Source: JBEVJC01 sp040510375 (GTDB lineage: Bacteria > Bacteroidota > Bacteroidia > Chitinophagales > Chitinophagaceae). From it: a DNA stretch of 64,000 nucleotides. The stretch spans positions 30,270 through 94,269 of the forward strand of contig JBEVJC010000002.1 of assembly GCA_040510375.1 (NCBI GenBank), written 5' to 3'. Positions 8,527-18,345 of this stretch are shown one piece after another. The position numbers and the translations under genes are program-made. The first letter of the stretch is position 1; every line of letters starts with the position of its first letter. The notes beneath the pieces were generated by a model. It was not told where the DNA came from. It searched no databases and saw nothing but the letters and a program-made list of their open reading frames with translations.

Positions 8527-9831
8527 TTAGTTCGCCGAAAGGATGATTTTACGCAGGAAGTTCAGTGCGTTGAGTGATGCGATACTGATATTCCGTTGCC
8601 GGTCCTGCCTGATATTGAGTTTCAGCGTTTTGATTCCGGCCGGTCCGCCTACTGCAATCCAAACCGTACCAACTGGTTTATCGGGAGTGCCACCATCGGG
8701 TCCCATGATGCCGGAGGTGACCACCACATAATCTGTTTTTAACTTTTCCAGGGCGCCTTTTGCCATTTGTTCAACAGTCTCCCGGCTGACCGCACCAAAC
8801 TCATCCAGTACTTTTTTCTCAACGCCAAGCAGGTCCTGTTTCAGGGAGTTGGAATAACTGACAATACTTCCCATGAAATACGCAGATGATCCGGGCACAC
8901 TGGTCAGTAGGTGTGCAATATTTCCACCTGTACAACTTTCGGCTGTGCCCACTGTTTTACCTGCTGCCAGCAGGATTTTACCAACCGTGACTTCCAGTCC
9001 TTCATCCTCACTGCTCACCAGGTAATCATTAACTTCCGTAAGCAGGCGGTCGAAATAAGGAGTAATCTGTTTTTCCAGTTCCAGCTTATCGGCCCCCCTT
9101 GCAGTCAACCGTAGTTTAACCATACCATAACTGGGCAGGTACGCAAGTTTTATATTTTCCGGAAGCGAGTTTTCATAATCACGGATCGATTCGGCAATCA
9201 TGGATTCGCCCTGGCCGGCAGTGAATGCAGTACGGTGAACAATAGCAGGCAGGGTGAAGGTTTTCAGTAAACGCGGTATCACCTGGTCGGTCATCAGCCC
9301 TTTCATTTCAAAGGGTACACCTGGTAATGACACAAATACTTTCCGGTTGGGATCATTCACCATGCGGCCATCCTGCTGTCGCGGAATATCAAACCACATC
9401 CCGGGAGCAGATCCGAGCGCATTGGGTAACACGGTGCATACATCCGGAACCAGGGCCTGGTCGAGGTTTCGCTGAAGGATCGGTCCCGTACGCATGTATA
9501 CTTTTTCAAAAAGGTATTTTACATGGTCCAGTACTCCCTGGTCCAACACCAGTTTACCCCCGAAATATTCACAGAGCAGGGGTTTGGTAATATCGTCGGC
9601 AGTGGGACCCAGTCCCCCGGTGATTATAATCACCTGCGAATATTTCCGCTCCTCGTCCAGTGCCTGCCGGATATCATCTTTGAGATCACCAACAGCCACT
9701 CGCCGGCGCACCCAGATTCCGATACGGTTCAATTCCTGTGCAATAAAGGCACTGTTGGTATCAATTGTTTGTCCGATGAGTAATTCATCGCCAATTGTTA
9801 TGATAGATGCGAACACAGAAGGAATAGTCAT
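8527..9831 (-). CDS. cinA: CinA-family nicotinamide-nucleotide amidase
   Basis: 434 residues from the ATG at 9831; an in-frame upstream start at 9870 would add 13 poorly conserved residues before the family's ASIITIGDELLIGQ beginning. The N-terminal half is the MoCF/COG1058 domain (GGLGPTADDIT, LPGVPFEMKG). The C-terminal half is the CinA amidase domain (GTAESCTGGNIAHLLTSVPGSS, GIMGPDGGTPDKPVGTVWIA). The enzyme deamidates NMN to nicotinic acid mononucleotide in the NAD salvage cycle; the N-terminal domain can have ADP-ribose pyrophosphatase activity. A minus-strand TAATTTTG box at 9909-9916 is a plausible -7 element. It is divergent from dacB. Confidence 0.95.
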   Translation of the reverse strand: MTIPSVFASIITIGDELLIGQTIDTNSAFIAQELNRIGIWVRRRVAVGDLKDDIRQALDEERKYSQVIIITGGLGPTADDITKPLLCEYFGGKLVLDQGVLDHVKYLFEKVYMRTGPILQRNLDQALVPDVCTVLPNALGSAPGMWFDIPRQQDGRMVNDPNRKVFVSLPGVPFEMKGLMTDQVIPRLLKTFTLPAIVHRTAFTAGQGESMIAESIRDYENSLPENIKLAYLPSYGMVKLRLTARGADKLELEKQITPYFDRLLTEVNDYLVSSEDEGLEVTVGKILLAAGKTVGTAESCTGGNIAHLLTSVPGSSAYFMGSIVSYSNSLKQDLLGVEKKVLDEFGAVSRETVEQMAKGALEKLKTDYVVVTSGIMGPDGGTPDKPVGTVWIAVGGPAGIKTLKLNIRQDRQRNISIASLNALNFLRKIILSAN

Positions 9832-9908
9832 AATAATCTTCTTAATTTTTTCATTGCACCTGATCTTCATTTATAAGATCATCAAAGCTGCTTATCTTCA
9901 TTCCGGTT

Positions 9909-9916
9909 CAAAATTA
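9909..9916 (-). promoter_or_regulatory. Putative -7 box of the cinA promoter
   Basis: TAATTTTG on the minus strand fits the Bacteroidota TAnnTTTG element, about 78 bp before the chosen cinA start. No clear -33 TTG was found at the normal distance. Confidence 0.4.
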
Positions 9917-9948
9917 CTCCATTTGGGGCCATAAATTAATTGGTATAC

Positions 9949-11355
9949 ATGAGATCGTTTTTGCTCGTTGGATTATTCCTGGTCATTCACAATACTTCAT
10001 TTTCACAGGATCTCCGCAGGAAGATCACAAAGGCCTATGCAAGTTTCAGCCAGGATACCCAACTGGCACATGCTTCCATTTCATTGTATGTGGTTGATGC
10101 CGCAACGGGAGCAGTATTGTTTGACCAGAACAGCAGGGTAGGACTTGCCCCCGCTTCCACTCAAAAAGTAATCACCAGTGTTACGGCCTATGAAATACTG
10201 GGTTCGTCCTTTCGTTTCAAAACCGCTTTTGGTTATACGGGTGTCCTGAAAGACGGCAAATTAAAAGGTGATCTCCTGATTCGTGGTTCCGGCGATCCAA
10301 CCATGGGCAGCTGGCGGTATACCGGTACTACCGAAGAGTCGGTAATTGGTTCAGTTATGCAAGCCATGAAAAATGCGGGGATCCGCGAAATCGATGGTGG
10401 TGTTTATGCAGATGATCACCAGTTTGAAAGTGCAACCACCCCCGGTGGCTGGATCTGGGATGATCTGGGAAACTATTATGGTGCCGGTGTTTCGGGGGTT
10501 AACTGGAGGGAAAACCAGTATGATATTATTTTTAAACCGGGCGCCGATACTGGTGCTCAGCCGGGGATCATCAAAACGGTGCCGGCTCTTTACCAGGTCC
10601 GCTTTGTCAATGAGCTGGTTACAGCGCCGAAAGGTAGCGGTGATAATTCTTATATCTACCTGCCTCCATATTCCAACACAGGATACCTGAGAGGAACCAT
10701 ACCGAAAGAAAATAATTTTAAAATATCAGGTTCCTTCCCGGATCCTTCTTTACAAACAGCCTATGTATTTTCGGAAGCACTAAGGTCGGCCGGTTACCAG
10801 CCTGGCATACCGGATAGTTATTATAGCTGGTCGGGTGATAAATCAAAGGCCGGCTTGCCACTGACAACATTGTATACCCAGGTTTCCCCCTCGCTTGATT
10901 CAATAATCTACTGGTTCAATAAAAAAAGTATCAACCTGTATGGGGAGGCGTTGATTAAAAAAATTGCTGCAGAAAAAAATGGTTTTGGATCTACGGAAAC
11001 GGGGCTCGACCTGTTGAAGGAGTTCTGGAAGGTTAGGGGAATTGACCCCACGGAAATTGATATGAGTGATGGTTCAGGTCTGTCACCGCAGAACCGGGTT
11101 ACCACCCATGCACAGGTGGAAGTGCTCAGGTATGCGATGTCGAAACCCTGGTACCCCCGGTTCCTGGATGCATTGCCCGAATACAATGGAATGAAGATGA
11201 AAAGTGGTACAATCCGCAAGGTGAAAGGATATTGCGGATACCAGCGTTCATCATCGGGCAGGACGTACGTGTTTTCGTTTCTTGTAAATAATTATTCCGG
11301 TAACGCCTCATCGCTGCTTCCTAAAATGTATGCAGTGCTGGATCTGTTGAAATAA
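9949..11355 (+). CDS. dacB: D-alanyl-D-alanine carboxypeptidase/endopeptidase (PBP4, S13)
   Basis: 468 residues from ATG 9949; a TTG three codons earlier is less likely. The signal peptide ends FSQ|DLR, so the enzyme is periplasmic. Active-site motifs of the S13 family are present: S70-T-Q-K73 (SxxK), the DGSGLSPQN segment, and KSGTIRKVKGY (the KTG-type box, here KSG). The long insertion between SxxK and the second motif is typical of PBP4. It cleaves the terminal D-Ala or D-Ala-mDAP cross-links of peptidoglycan, trimming or remodelling the wall. It is followed after 16 bp by the DUF6526 gene on the same strand. Confidence 0.95.
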   Translation: MRSFLLVGLFLVIHNTSFSQDLRRKITKAYASFSQDTQLAHASISLYVVDAATGAVLFDQNSRVGLAPASTQKVITSVTAYEILGSSFRFKTAFGYTGVLKDGKLKGDLLIRGSGDPTMGSWRYTGTTEESVIGSVMQAMKNAGIREIDGGVYADDHQFESATTPGGWIWDDLGNYYGAGVSGVNWRENQYDIIFKPGADTGAQPGIIKTVPALYQVRFVNELVTAPKGSGDNSYIYLPPYSNTGYLRGTIPKENNFKISGSFPDPSLQTAYVFSEALRSAGYQPGIPDSYYSWSGDKSKAGLPLTTLYTQVSPSLDSIIYWFNKKSINLYGEALIKKIAAEKNGFGSTETGLDLLKEFWKVRGIDPTEIDMSDGSGLSPQNRVTTHAQVEVLRYAMSKPWYPRFLDALPEYNGMKMKSGTIRKVKGYCGYQRSSSGRTYVFSFLVNNYSGNASSLLPKMYAVLDLLK

Positions 11356-11371
11356 AAACATAATCAAAGTT

Positions 11372-11800
11372 ATGAAAGAACAAAACCTGGGGAACCATAC
11401 AAGGGTTGTACCATCGTATCATTTAGTAACAACACCATTGGCCTTGTTACTTTTAATCGGAAGTATTGTCAACCTGGTTAAAAGTTATCCGGAACAATGG
11501 CTTCAACCTGCACTGCTGGTACTGGCTTCGGTAGTAATTGTCAGTTGTGTGCTGCATTCAAGGATGTTTGCCCTTCGTGCGCAGGACAGGGCTATCCGCG
11601 CTGAAGAAAACCTTCGGCACTATGTCCTTACCGGCAAACCGCTGCATCCGGATACAAGAATGGGGCAGGTGATTGCATTAAGGTTTGCAAGTGACCAGGA
11701 GTTTCCCGTGCTTGCCGAGAAAGCCATCAAGGAAGGTTTGCGCAACAGGGAAATTAAAAAAGCAATCAAACAATGGAAGGCGGATTATTACCGCGTTTAA
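11372..11800 (+). CDS. DUF6526 family small membrane protein
   Basis: 142 residues with two adjacent hydrophobic segments (about 21-38 and 45-62) followed by a charged cytoplasmic tail. The tail contains the signature RAEENLRHYVLTGKPLHP...QVIALRFASDQEFPVLAEKA that I associate with DUF6526. Function is unknown. It lies 16 bp after dacB and converges on the M50 protease with a 14-bp gap. Confidence 0.8.
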   Translation: MKEQNLGNHTRVVPSYHLVTTPLALLLLIGSIVNLVKSYPEQWLQPALLVLASVVIVSCVLHSRMFALRAQDRAIRAEENLRHYVLTGKPLHPDTRMGQVIALRFASDQEFPVLAEKAIKEGLRNREIKKAIKQWKADYYRV

Positions 11801-11814
11801 AAAATTCATACATA

Positions 11815-12834
11815 TCAAAAACCAAACCTGCTGAAAAAAGTCAGGTCCATTCCGACCAGCCACGGTGATGCGAGGGCAGATAACCAGAGCAGGAGTATAA
11901 AACCTTTACCGATCCATGAAAGGTCCTGGATTAGTTTGCGGTGCATCAGGCTTTCGATGGTTGACTGTATTTTTTCTTCTTTTACACTGAACTCATAAGG
12001 TGGTGCGGGGGGCAGGTCCTGCAGGGGTGCGTACTCTGTAATAAGCAGGTTACGGATCTTCCAGTAATCTTCGTCGGGCAGTTCGTCGTATGATTTATCC
12101 ATATCAAAACCCGCGGTTTCAATTTTCTTTTCAACAGCGGTTAGTTTATTGTCGCCAAAGAGCCGGAGTAACATCATGGCAGGAAATATTAACAATGGAT
12201 AAATCGGATTACCGAGTCCATACAAGGCGAACCAGATCATAACGGCGATCGAAAGGATTACAAAGAAACGGCTGATCCACCCGTTCTCATCCAGGAACAC
12301 CCTGTTCAGTAACTGGCCACCATCAAGCGGATACACGGGCAGCAGGTTGATCAGGTTCAGGAAAATCAGGGAGACTGAAATGGTGTAAAAAGAAATGCCT
12401 TCAAATTCAAGGAAAGGATTTTGCCGGTGGAGGTAATAAATAATCAAACCGATGATCATGCCAGGCAGTGGTCCAGCCAGCAGTATGATCGCCGATTCGC
12501 GTTGTGAAACTTCCCTTTTTGTACCCGATACATATGCACCCAGCAGGGGGATAAAAAAAATACCAAGGTCGCGGTAACGGAATGCCTTCATTGCCAGGAA
12601 ATGTCCCAGTTCATGAAAAACAACAATGCCCGTTATCAGCAAAAGCATGTTGAAGCTTTTGAAGATATAGAATCCCAGTACCAGGTAAATAATCAGGCTG
12701 GTAATTGACTTCAGCCAGACATTTATTCTTTTTTCTTGTTCCTTTCGATACTTGGGTGGATAAATGACAGGCATTACTTCATCTGTCATTATATCACCTG
12801 CATCACCCGGGGTAATTTCCTCTGATTGCTCCAT
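11815..12834 (-). CDS. Site-2-protease family (M50) membrane metalloprotease
   Basis: 339 residues. The zinc site is visible as H74-E-L-G-H78 inside a membrane helix and as a second motif, LPVYPLDGGQ, with Asp171; together these define the S2P/M50 fold. About six membrane segments are predicted, with a soluble tail after about residue 220. Such proteases cut transmembrane segments of anchored regulators, but many short relatives in Bacteroidota have no known substrate. No anti-sigma factor gene is nearby. The start ATG at 12834 gives a plausible acidic N-terminus. Confidence 0.9.
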   Translation of the reverse strand: MEQSEEITPGDAGDIMTDEVMPVIYPPKYRKEQEKRINVWLKSITSLIIYLVLGFYIFKSFNMLLLITGIVVFHELGHFLAMKAFRYRDLGIFFIPLLGAYVSGTKREVSQRESAIILLAGPLPGMIIGLIIYYLHRQNPFLEFEGISFYTISVSLIFLNLINLLPVYPLDGGQLLNRVFLDENGWISRFFVILSIAVMIWFALYGLGNPIYPLLIFPAMMLLRLFGDNKLTAVEKKIETAGFDMDKSYDELPDEDYWKIRNLLITEYAPLQDLPPAPPYEFSVKEEKIQSTIESLMHRKLIQDLSWIGKGFILLLWLSALASPWLVGMDLTFFSRFGF

Positions 12835-12925
12835 CCGGCTAAATTAGATAAAATAAGACGGAAGTTTCAAACGCGTACACCAGGATTGTGACAGCCGAAA
12901 CGAACCCGTTATGATCAATAAAGGA

Positions 12926-12957
12926 AACGGGCATCCGGTTTCGTTGGGATGCCCGTT
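12926..12957 (-). terminator. Terminator after the DoxX gene
   Basis: Perfect 11-bp stem AACGGGCATCC / GGATGCCCGTT around a 10-nt loop, directly downstream (minus direction) of the DoxX stop; the following U-tract (TTTCCTTTA) is weak. Confidence 0.7.
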
Positions 12958-12978
12958 AACAATTTAATGATGGGGTGG

Positions 12979-13392
12979 TTATTTACCGAGGGCCCTGTCG
13001 GCACTGATACTGCCTGGCCCGACAAATAAGATAGCTGCAAAAATGGTGAGGAGCAGGACACTTACTTCACTCTCATGTGCGAATAACCTGGAATGGTGCT
13101 GCCAGAAAAATGCGGTACCCATGGCGATTACAATGGGAATACAGGCAAGACGGGTCATCAGCCCCAGGACAACCAGGATGCCGCAGAAAAATTCGGCAAA
13201 TACCAGCAGGCCGGCAGCCACAGGAGAGGGCAGGTGATAGGGATTGTGCAGTTTTTCGGCTAACTGTGAAAAATGGGTGAGTTTGTAATAGCCATAGTTA
13301 ATGGCCAGAACCAGTCCGCCAACGACACGGAGGATTAATGTAGCAAAGTTGAAGGCATTGTCGGAATAGTTGGTGCTGAATAGTTTTTTCAT
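12979..13392 (-). CDS. DoxX family membrane protein
   Basis: 137 residues from ATG 13392 (MKKLFSTNYSD). An upstream in-frame start at 13461 would add 23 residues without family features. Four hydrophobic helices and the motifs RVVGGLVLAINYGYYKL, EFFCGILVVLGLMTRLACIP and AILFVGPGSISADRAL are typical of DoxX/MauE-like proteins. Members are integral inner-membrane proteins, variously linked to redox chemistry and thiosulfate or quinone use; this one has no informative neighbour. A hairpin terminator follows. Confidence 0.85.
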   Translation of the reverse strand: MKKLFSTNYSDNAFNFATLILRVVGGLVLAINYGYYKLTHFSQLAEKLHNPYHLPSPVAAGLLVFAEFFCGILVVLGLMTRLACIPIVIAMGTAFFWQHHSRLFAHESEVSVLLLTIFAAILFVGPGSISADRALGK

Positions 13393-13583
13393 ATTGATTT
13401 TGTTGATTATGGGATTGCAAAATAACTTTTTTAGTCCTGTTTGTTGGTTAACAGAGAACAAAATGTTAAAGCTTTAATGGAGATACAGTTATCCACAGGT
13501 GTTTGGAATGATGTTTGGCCAGCGCTGAAATAATTTGAATATTCGCACGTTAATCCAACAACGGTTAATAAAGGACATCCCGC

Positions 13584-16500
13584 ATGAAGAAAATAATCTT
13601 ACAGGCATTTGTCACTGTTATCGGCAGTGCTGCGTTTTCCCAGCAAACAGCTTTCTATACAGATCCACAGACCAAATTCAAAGAGGCTAAAGAATATTTC
13701 CAGAAAGAACAGTACAGCCTGGCGTACCCGCTCTTTAAGGAACTGAAATTGTCTTCCCGTGAAACAGACCTGGTGAATTATCCAATCAGTTCACAGGAGG
13801 TAGACTACTATACTATTGCCTGTGCGCTTAAACAGGATGAAAACCTGGCCGAACAGCAGGCACTGGCCTATATCCTGGGCGAGAAGAACAATGCCCGGAT
13901 CCAGATGATGAGCTACCAGCTGGGCGAATATTATTTCCGTCGCCAGGAGTTCCGTAAAGCCATCACCCAATACGAGGAAGCAGGTATTGCCAACCTGAGC
14001 AATGAGGATATTGCCACTATGAAATTCCATCAGGGCTATTCTTATTTTACATTGCAGCAATTCGACCGTGCAAAACCATTGTTTAATACTATCCGGAGCC
14101 TCAAAGACGACAGGTATTATAAGGATGCCAATTATTATTATGGTTTCCTTGCCTTCCGTGATAAACAATATAACGAAGCACTGGCCAGCTTCCGGATTGT
14201 AGAGAATGAAAAAGAATATGCAGGCGTGGTTCCTTATTATATAGCGCAGATCTATTATATCCAGGACAAAAAAACGGAAGCACTCGCTTATGCGGAGAAA
14301 AAACTGAAGTCGGGAAATGCGCAGTACTACGATCTGGAACTGAAACAAATGATCGGTCACGCCTATTTTGAAAAAGGCGATTACAAACAGGCACTCCCAT
14401 ACCTGGCAGATTTTGTAAAGGCATCACCAAAAGTCCGCCGGGAGGATCTCTATGAACTCTCTTATTCATATTATATGGCGGGCGAACTGCCCAGGGCCAT
14501 TGATGGATTTAAACAGCTGAGCGGGAAAGAAGATTCACTAAGCCAGAGTGCGATGTACCTGTTGGGGGATGCCTACCTGAAAACAGGGCAGAAAACCAAT
14601 GCCCGCAATGCATTCCTGTTCTGCGCTTCAAACAGCAGTGATAAAAAACAACAGGAGATCTCCCGGTTCCAGTATGCCAAGCTTTCGTACGAGCTGGGTT
14701 ACCAGGATGAAGCATTAAACGGATTAAGATCCTTCCTGAATGATTACCCCAATTCAGTTTATAATACAGAAGCGAAGGACCTGCTGGTTGGTGTGCTCAC
14801 AAATACCAATAACTACCGCGAAGCATTATCATTGCTGGAAGGGATGACTAATCCCACCGCAAATGCAAAACGACTCTATCCCCGGATACTTTTCGGGAGG
14901 GCAACCGAGCTGATCAATGATGGGCGCCTGCCGGAGGCCGAAGTGCTGCTGGACAAGGCTTTGAAGGACCCCAACAACGGATCCGTTGTAGCACTGGCCA
15001 GTTTCTGGAAAGGCGAGATAGCCTATCGCAGTAACCGGATCGATGAAGCGATAAAATATTATAACGCCTATACCGACGCGGGATCTCCGGAAGGGGGAGA
15101 GGCTAACAGTTTTACCGCCAGGTACAACCTCGGTTATTGTTACCTGAAAAAAGAGAACTATCCGGTTGCGCTGACCTTCTTCGAATCGCTGGCAAAAAAT
15201 CCGGCATTGAATTCAAATGAACTGACCCAGGACGCATACCTGCGCACAGCTGATTGTTACTATATGCAACGCAACTATGCAAAGGCAAAACCGATGTACG
15301 AAAATGTGATCCGCCTTTCCTGGCCAGCAGAAGATTATGCCACCTACCAGCAGGCGATGATCAACGGTATCAATAATTCAAAAGAAAAGATCAGTCTGCT
15401 CAATACAATGGTCCGTAAGTTCCCCGCTTCGCCGCTGGTAACCGATGCCACCATGGAAATAGCCAACACCTATCTTTCTGATGAAAAGTTCAACGAAGCC
15501 ATTCCATTCCTGAACAAGGTTATTGAAGGCACAGGTAACAGCAGTACAAAACCCGAAGCCTTATTAAAACTGGGAGTAGCCTATTATAATCTCAACAACA
15601 GTGCGGCTGCACTGGCACAATACAAAAAACTGGTGAGCCAGTATCCCAATTCACCGGAAGCTGCCGATGCATTGGATAATGTAAAGATCATCTACGTAGA
15701 GGATGGAAAACCGGACGAATATGCATCATTTATGCGCGATGCCGGTAAGCCACTCAGCGTCAGTACCGAAGATTCGCTGACATTTGTGTCGGCCGAAAAC
15801 CAATTGATCAACAACAATACAACCGCAGCACTGGCAGGTTTCAATAACTATATCCAGAAGTTCCCTTCCGGTTCCTATATCCTCGATGCCAATTTTTACA
15901 AGGCTGGAATTTATACGGATAAAAACGATTGGAAGAATGCATTGCCAGGTTATGAATTCGTAGCACGTAATGCGCCAAACAAATTTGCTGAACGTGCCAT
16001 ACTGGAAGTTGCGCGTATTTACTTTTTTGAACTGAAGGATTATTCCCGGGCAGAGACGTATTATACCCAGCTTAACATGGAGGCATCGGGCCAGGAAAAT
16101 AAGCTGGAAGCCATGCGTGGCCTGCTTCGCAGCCAGTACCAGTTAAAAAAATACACGGAGGCGCAGGCGAATGCCAAGGCACTTGCTGCTGCAAAAGGAG
16201 CCAGTTCGGACGACAAGGTACTGGCCAGTATGACCATCGGTAAATCCTACCAGGTTAACCAGCAATATGAAGAAGCTATCAGCAATTTTAAATCAGTGGT
16301 GCAGTTGAATAAGGCAGCACTGGCAGCAGAAGCCCGTTATGAGATTGCAGCCAGCTGGTTTGCACTGAATAAATTCAATGACGCGGAAAAAGCAGCCTTT
16401 GAAGTAATCAATAAATCGGGTTCCTACGACTACTGGGTTACCCGGGCCTATATCCTGCTGGGTGATGTGTATTTTGCCCAAAAGGATTTTTTCAATGCAA

Positions 16501-16619
16501 AGGCGACTTACCAGAGTATTGTTGACAACACCACTGATACAGAATTGAAGGCGGAGGCACAAGGCAAACTCAACCAGACAATCAGTGAAGAAAACAGGAA
16601 CAGTAAAGTAGGCAACTGA
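13584..16619 (+). CDS. Large secreted TPR-repeat protein
   Basis: 1011 residues with a signal peptide ending FSQ|QTAF, then tetratricopeptide helical repeats over nearly the whole length. Repeats with the W/L-G-Y-A-F-A-P pattern are clear, for example YFRRQEFRKAITQYEEAG, FEKGDYKQALPYLADFVK, YNLNNSAAALAQYKKLVSQYPNS and YQVNQQYEEAISNFKSVVQ. It is probably a periplasmic or outer-membrane-associated scaffold. The gene opens a same-strand set with a beta-barrel protein (70-bp gap) and an HU-CCDC81-like protein. The set suggests an envelope complex in which this protein provides the protein-binding surface; that is inference. Confidence 0.9.
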   Translation: MKKIILQAFVTVIGSAAFSQQTAFYTDPQTKFKEAKEYFQKEQYSLAYPLFKELKLSSRETDLVNYPISSQEVDYYTIACALKQDENLAEQQALAYILGEKNNARIQMMSYQLGEYYFRRQEFRKAITQYEEAGIANLSNEDIATMKFHQGYSYFTLQQFDRAKPLFNTIRSLKDDRYYKDANYYYGFLAFRDKQYNEALASFRIVENEKEYAGVVPYYIAQIYYIQDKKTEALAYAEKKLKSGNAQYYDLELKQMIGHAYFEKGDYKQALPYLADFVKASPKVRREDLYELSYSYYMAGELPRAIDGFKQLSGKEDSLSQSAMYLLGDAYLKTGQKTNARNAFLFCASNSSDKKQQEISRFQYAKLSYELGYQDEALNGLRSFLNDYPNSVYNTEAKDLLVGVLTNTNNYREALSLLEGMTNPTANAKRLYPRILFGRATELINDGRLPEAEVLLDKALKDPNNGSVVALASFWKGEIAYRSNRIDEAIKYYNAYTDAGSPEGGEANSFTARYNLGYCYLKKENYPVALTFFESLAKNPALNSNELTQDAYLRTADCYYMQRNYAKAKPMYENVIRLSWPAEDYATYQQAMINGINNSKEKISLLNTMVRKFPASPLVTDATMEIANTYLSDEKFNEAIPFLNKVIEGTGNSSTKPEALLKLGVAYYNLNNSAAALAQYKKLVSQYPNSPEAADALDNVKIIYVEDGKPDEYASFMRDAGKPLSVSTEDSLTFVSAENQLINNNTTAALAGFNNYIQKFPSGSYILDANFYKAGIYTDKNDWKNALPGYEFVARNAPNKFAERAILEVARIYFFELKDYSRAETYYTQLNMEASGQENKLEAMRGLLRSQYQLKKYTEAQANAKALAAAKGASSDDKVLASMTIGKSYQVNQQYEEAISNFKSVVQLNKAALAAEARYEIAASWFALNKFNDAEKAAFEVINKSGSYDYWVTRAYILLGDVYFAQKDFFNAKATYQSIVDNTTDTELKAEAQGKLNQTISEENRNSKVGN

Positions 16620-16689
16620 TGATTTAACAGGATCCTTGGGGGTGTAAGACCCCGGCGGATCAAACCGTATTGCAACTTTTTAAATAGTC

Positions 16690-18345
16690 ATGATGACAAC
16701 AAGCAGGAATTTTTTGCTACTGACAATAGGAACATTCGTTTTTTCGGCTGCGACAGCCCAACGGGATACCAGCAAACCGAAGTCTGTGGACATAACCTCT
16801 GCATACCGCCCCTCGCTGAAGCCTTCTGCCAAGCTGAAGTTCAACGCAACACCACCAACGGTGGATACAAGCAGACCTGTGCTGAAATACGATATACCCA
16901 ACCCAAACCTGTTGTTCGCCTATCAGCCAGGAAGCCTGAAGCCATTGGCTTTACAGGTTGACTCAGTTGGTATTTTTGACAACAGCAGTTATATCAAGGC
17001 GGGATTCGGAAGCCTGCGGACACCCTTCATCCAGACCGGAATTTCTTTTGGTGATGGGAACACTGCAGGGTTGAATATTTTTGCAAAACATGTATCGTCC
17101 CAGGGTAAACTGGAACACCAGGATTTTTCCAACACTGAAGTCAAACTATCGGCGTTTTATAAAACTGCCCGGAATATAGAATGGAACGGAAGCCTGGCGA
17201 TGCGGCAGGACCGTACCTACAAGTACGGATTCAAACCAGAGTCACTCCAGTTCCCCCGTGATTCAATCAGGCAGCGGTTCTCCACTATCACAGCCAGGGT
17301 ATCGGCCAGGAATATCAACGTTACCCAGTTCGGAATCAACTATACACCGGCATTAAAAATCGATGTATTCAGCGACCAGCTCAGCAACAGCGAAACAGAT
17401 GCCGTGCTCGACGTACCGATTGAAAAATCAATCGGGGAGAATATCATTGTAAAACTCGGGGTGAACTTCGATCTTACCCGTTTATCACTGGATAATAAAA
17501 CCACCATTAATAACAATACCTGGAACATTACACCTGGCGTGCTGTACAGCAATGGCTCAGTGAAAATCCAGGCGGGGATTCGTCCATCATGGGACAATAG
17601 TGAATTCAAGATGTTTCCCAATATCCTTGCCGAGGCCGGTACCTATGACCAGCGTTTCACCCTCCAGGCGGGGTGGACAGGATATATCCGCAAAACGAGT
17701 TACCAATACCTGGCTTCCCAGAACCCCTGGCTTTGGGCACCAACTGAATTAAGGAATACCTGGATCGAAGAACGGTTTGCAGGGTTTAAAGGTGCCATCG
17801 ATGATCATTTTGCCTATAGCGCAAGAGTGGGATTCAACCGGCTCAATAACCAACCATTATTTATAAATGATACCGCGGCGGGGAGTGATGGCAAATCGTT
17901 CCGGGTGGTCTATGCCGATCGTATAAATGTGCTGACATTCGGAGGCGAACTGGGTTATACCGTTGGTGAAAAGGTATCAGTGATCTCCCGGTTGAGTTAT
18001 AATAAGTTTAATGGAATCAGGGGCCAGCAGAAGGCCTGGGGACTAATACCACTTGAGTTTACTACCGCCCTGCGTTTGCAGGTGCTGAAGGATATCTGGA
18101 TCAAGAGCGACCTGTTTGCCTTCAGTGGCTCACGTTTCCTGAGGGACGACGGAAGTGACGGGAAACTATCGGGTGCATTCGACCTGAATGCGGGTCTGGA
18201 GTTCCGTTTAAAAAAGAACCTCAGCCTCTGGACGCAATTCAACAATGTTTTTAATAAAGAATACATGCGTTGGAACCAATATCCCGTTTATGGTTTTAAC
18301 TTCGTTGGCGGGGTGATCTTCACCTTCGATCAAAAGACGAAGTAA
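16690..18345 (+). CDS. Outer-membrane beta-barrel protein, TonB-receptor-like
   Basis: 551 residues with a signal peptide ending ATAQ|RDT (two possible ATGs, 16690 and 16693). After a Pro/Lys-rich segment, the rest is a run of amphipathic beta strands. The ending NLSLWTQFNNVFNKEYMRWNQYPVYGFNFVGGVIFTF closely resembles the end of TonB-dependent receptors. A plug domain and CarboxypepD-like repeat are absent, so the protein is a reduced barrel and probably not an ordinary nutrient receptor. Its stop overlaps the next ATG (TAATG), so translation with the HU-CCDC81-like gene is likely coupled. Confidence 0.82.
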   Translation: MMTTSRNFLLLTIGTFVFSAATAQRDTSKPKSVDITSAYRPSLKPSAKLKFNATPPTVDTSRPVLKYDIPNPNLLFAYQPGSLKPLALQVDSVGIFDNSSYIKAGFGSLRTPFIQTGISFGDGNTAGLNIFAKHVSSQGKLEHQDFSNTEVKLSAFYKTARNIEWNGSLAMRQDRTYKYGFKPESLQFPRDSIRQRFSTITARVSARNINVTQFGINYTPALKIDVFSDQLSNSETDAVLDVPIEKSIGENIIVKLGVNFDLTRLSLDNKTTINNNTWNITPGVLYSNGSVKIQAGIRPSWDNSEFKMFPNILAEAGTYDQRFTLQAGWTGYIRKTSYQYLASQNPWLWAPTELRNTWIEERFAGFKGAIDDHFAYSARVGFNRLNNQPLFINDTAAGSDGKSFRVVYADRINVLTFGGELGYTVGEKVSVISRLSYNKFNGIRGQQKAWGLIPLEFTTALRLQVLKDIWIKSDLFAFSGSRFLRDDGSDGKLSGAFDLNAGLEFRLKKNLSLWTQFNNVFNKEYMRWNQYPVYGFNFVGGVIFTFDQKTK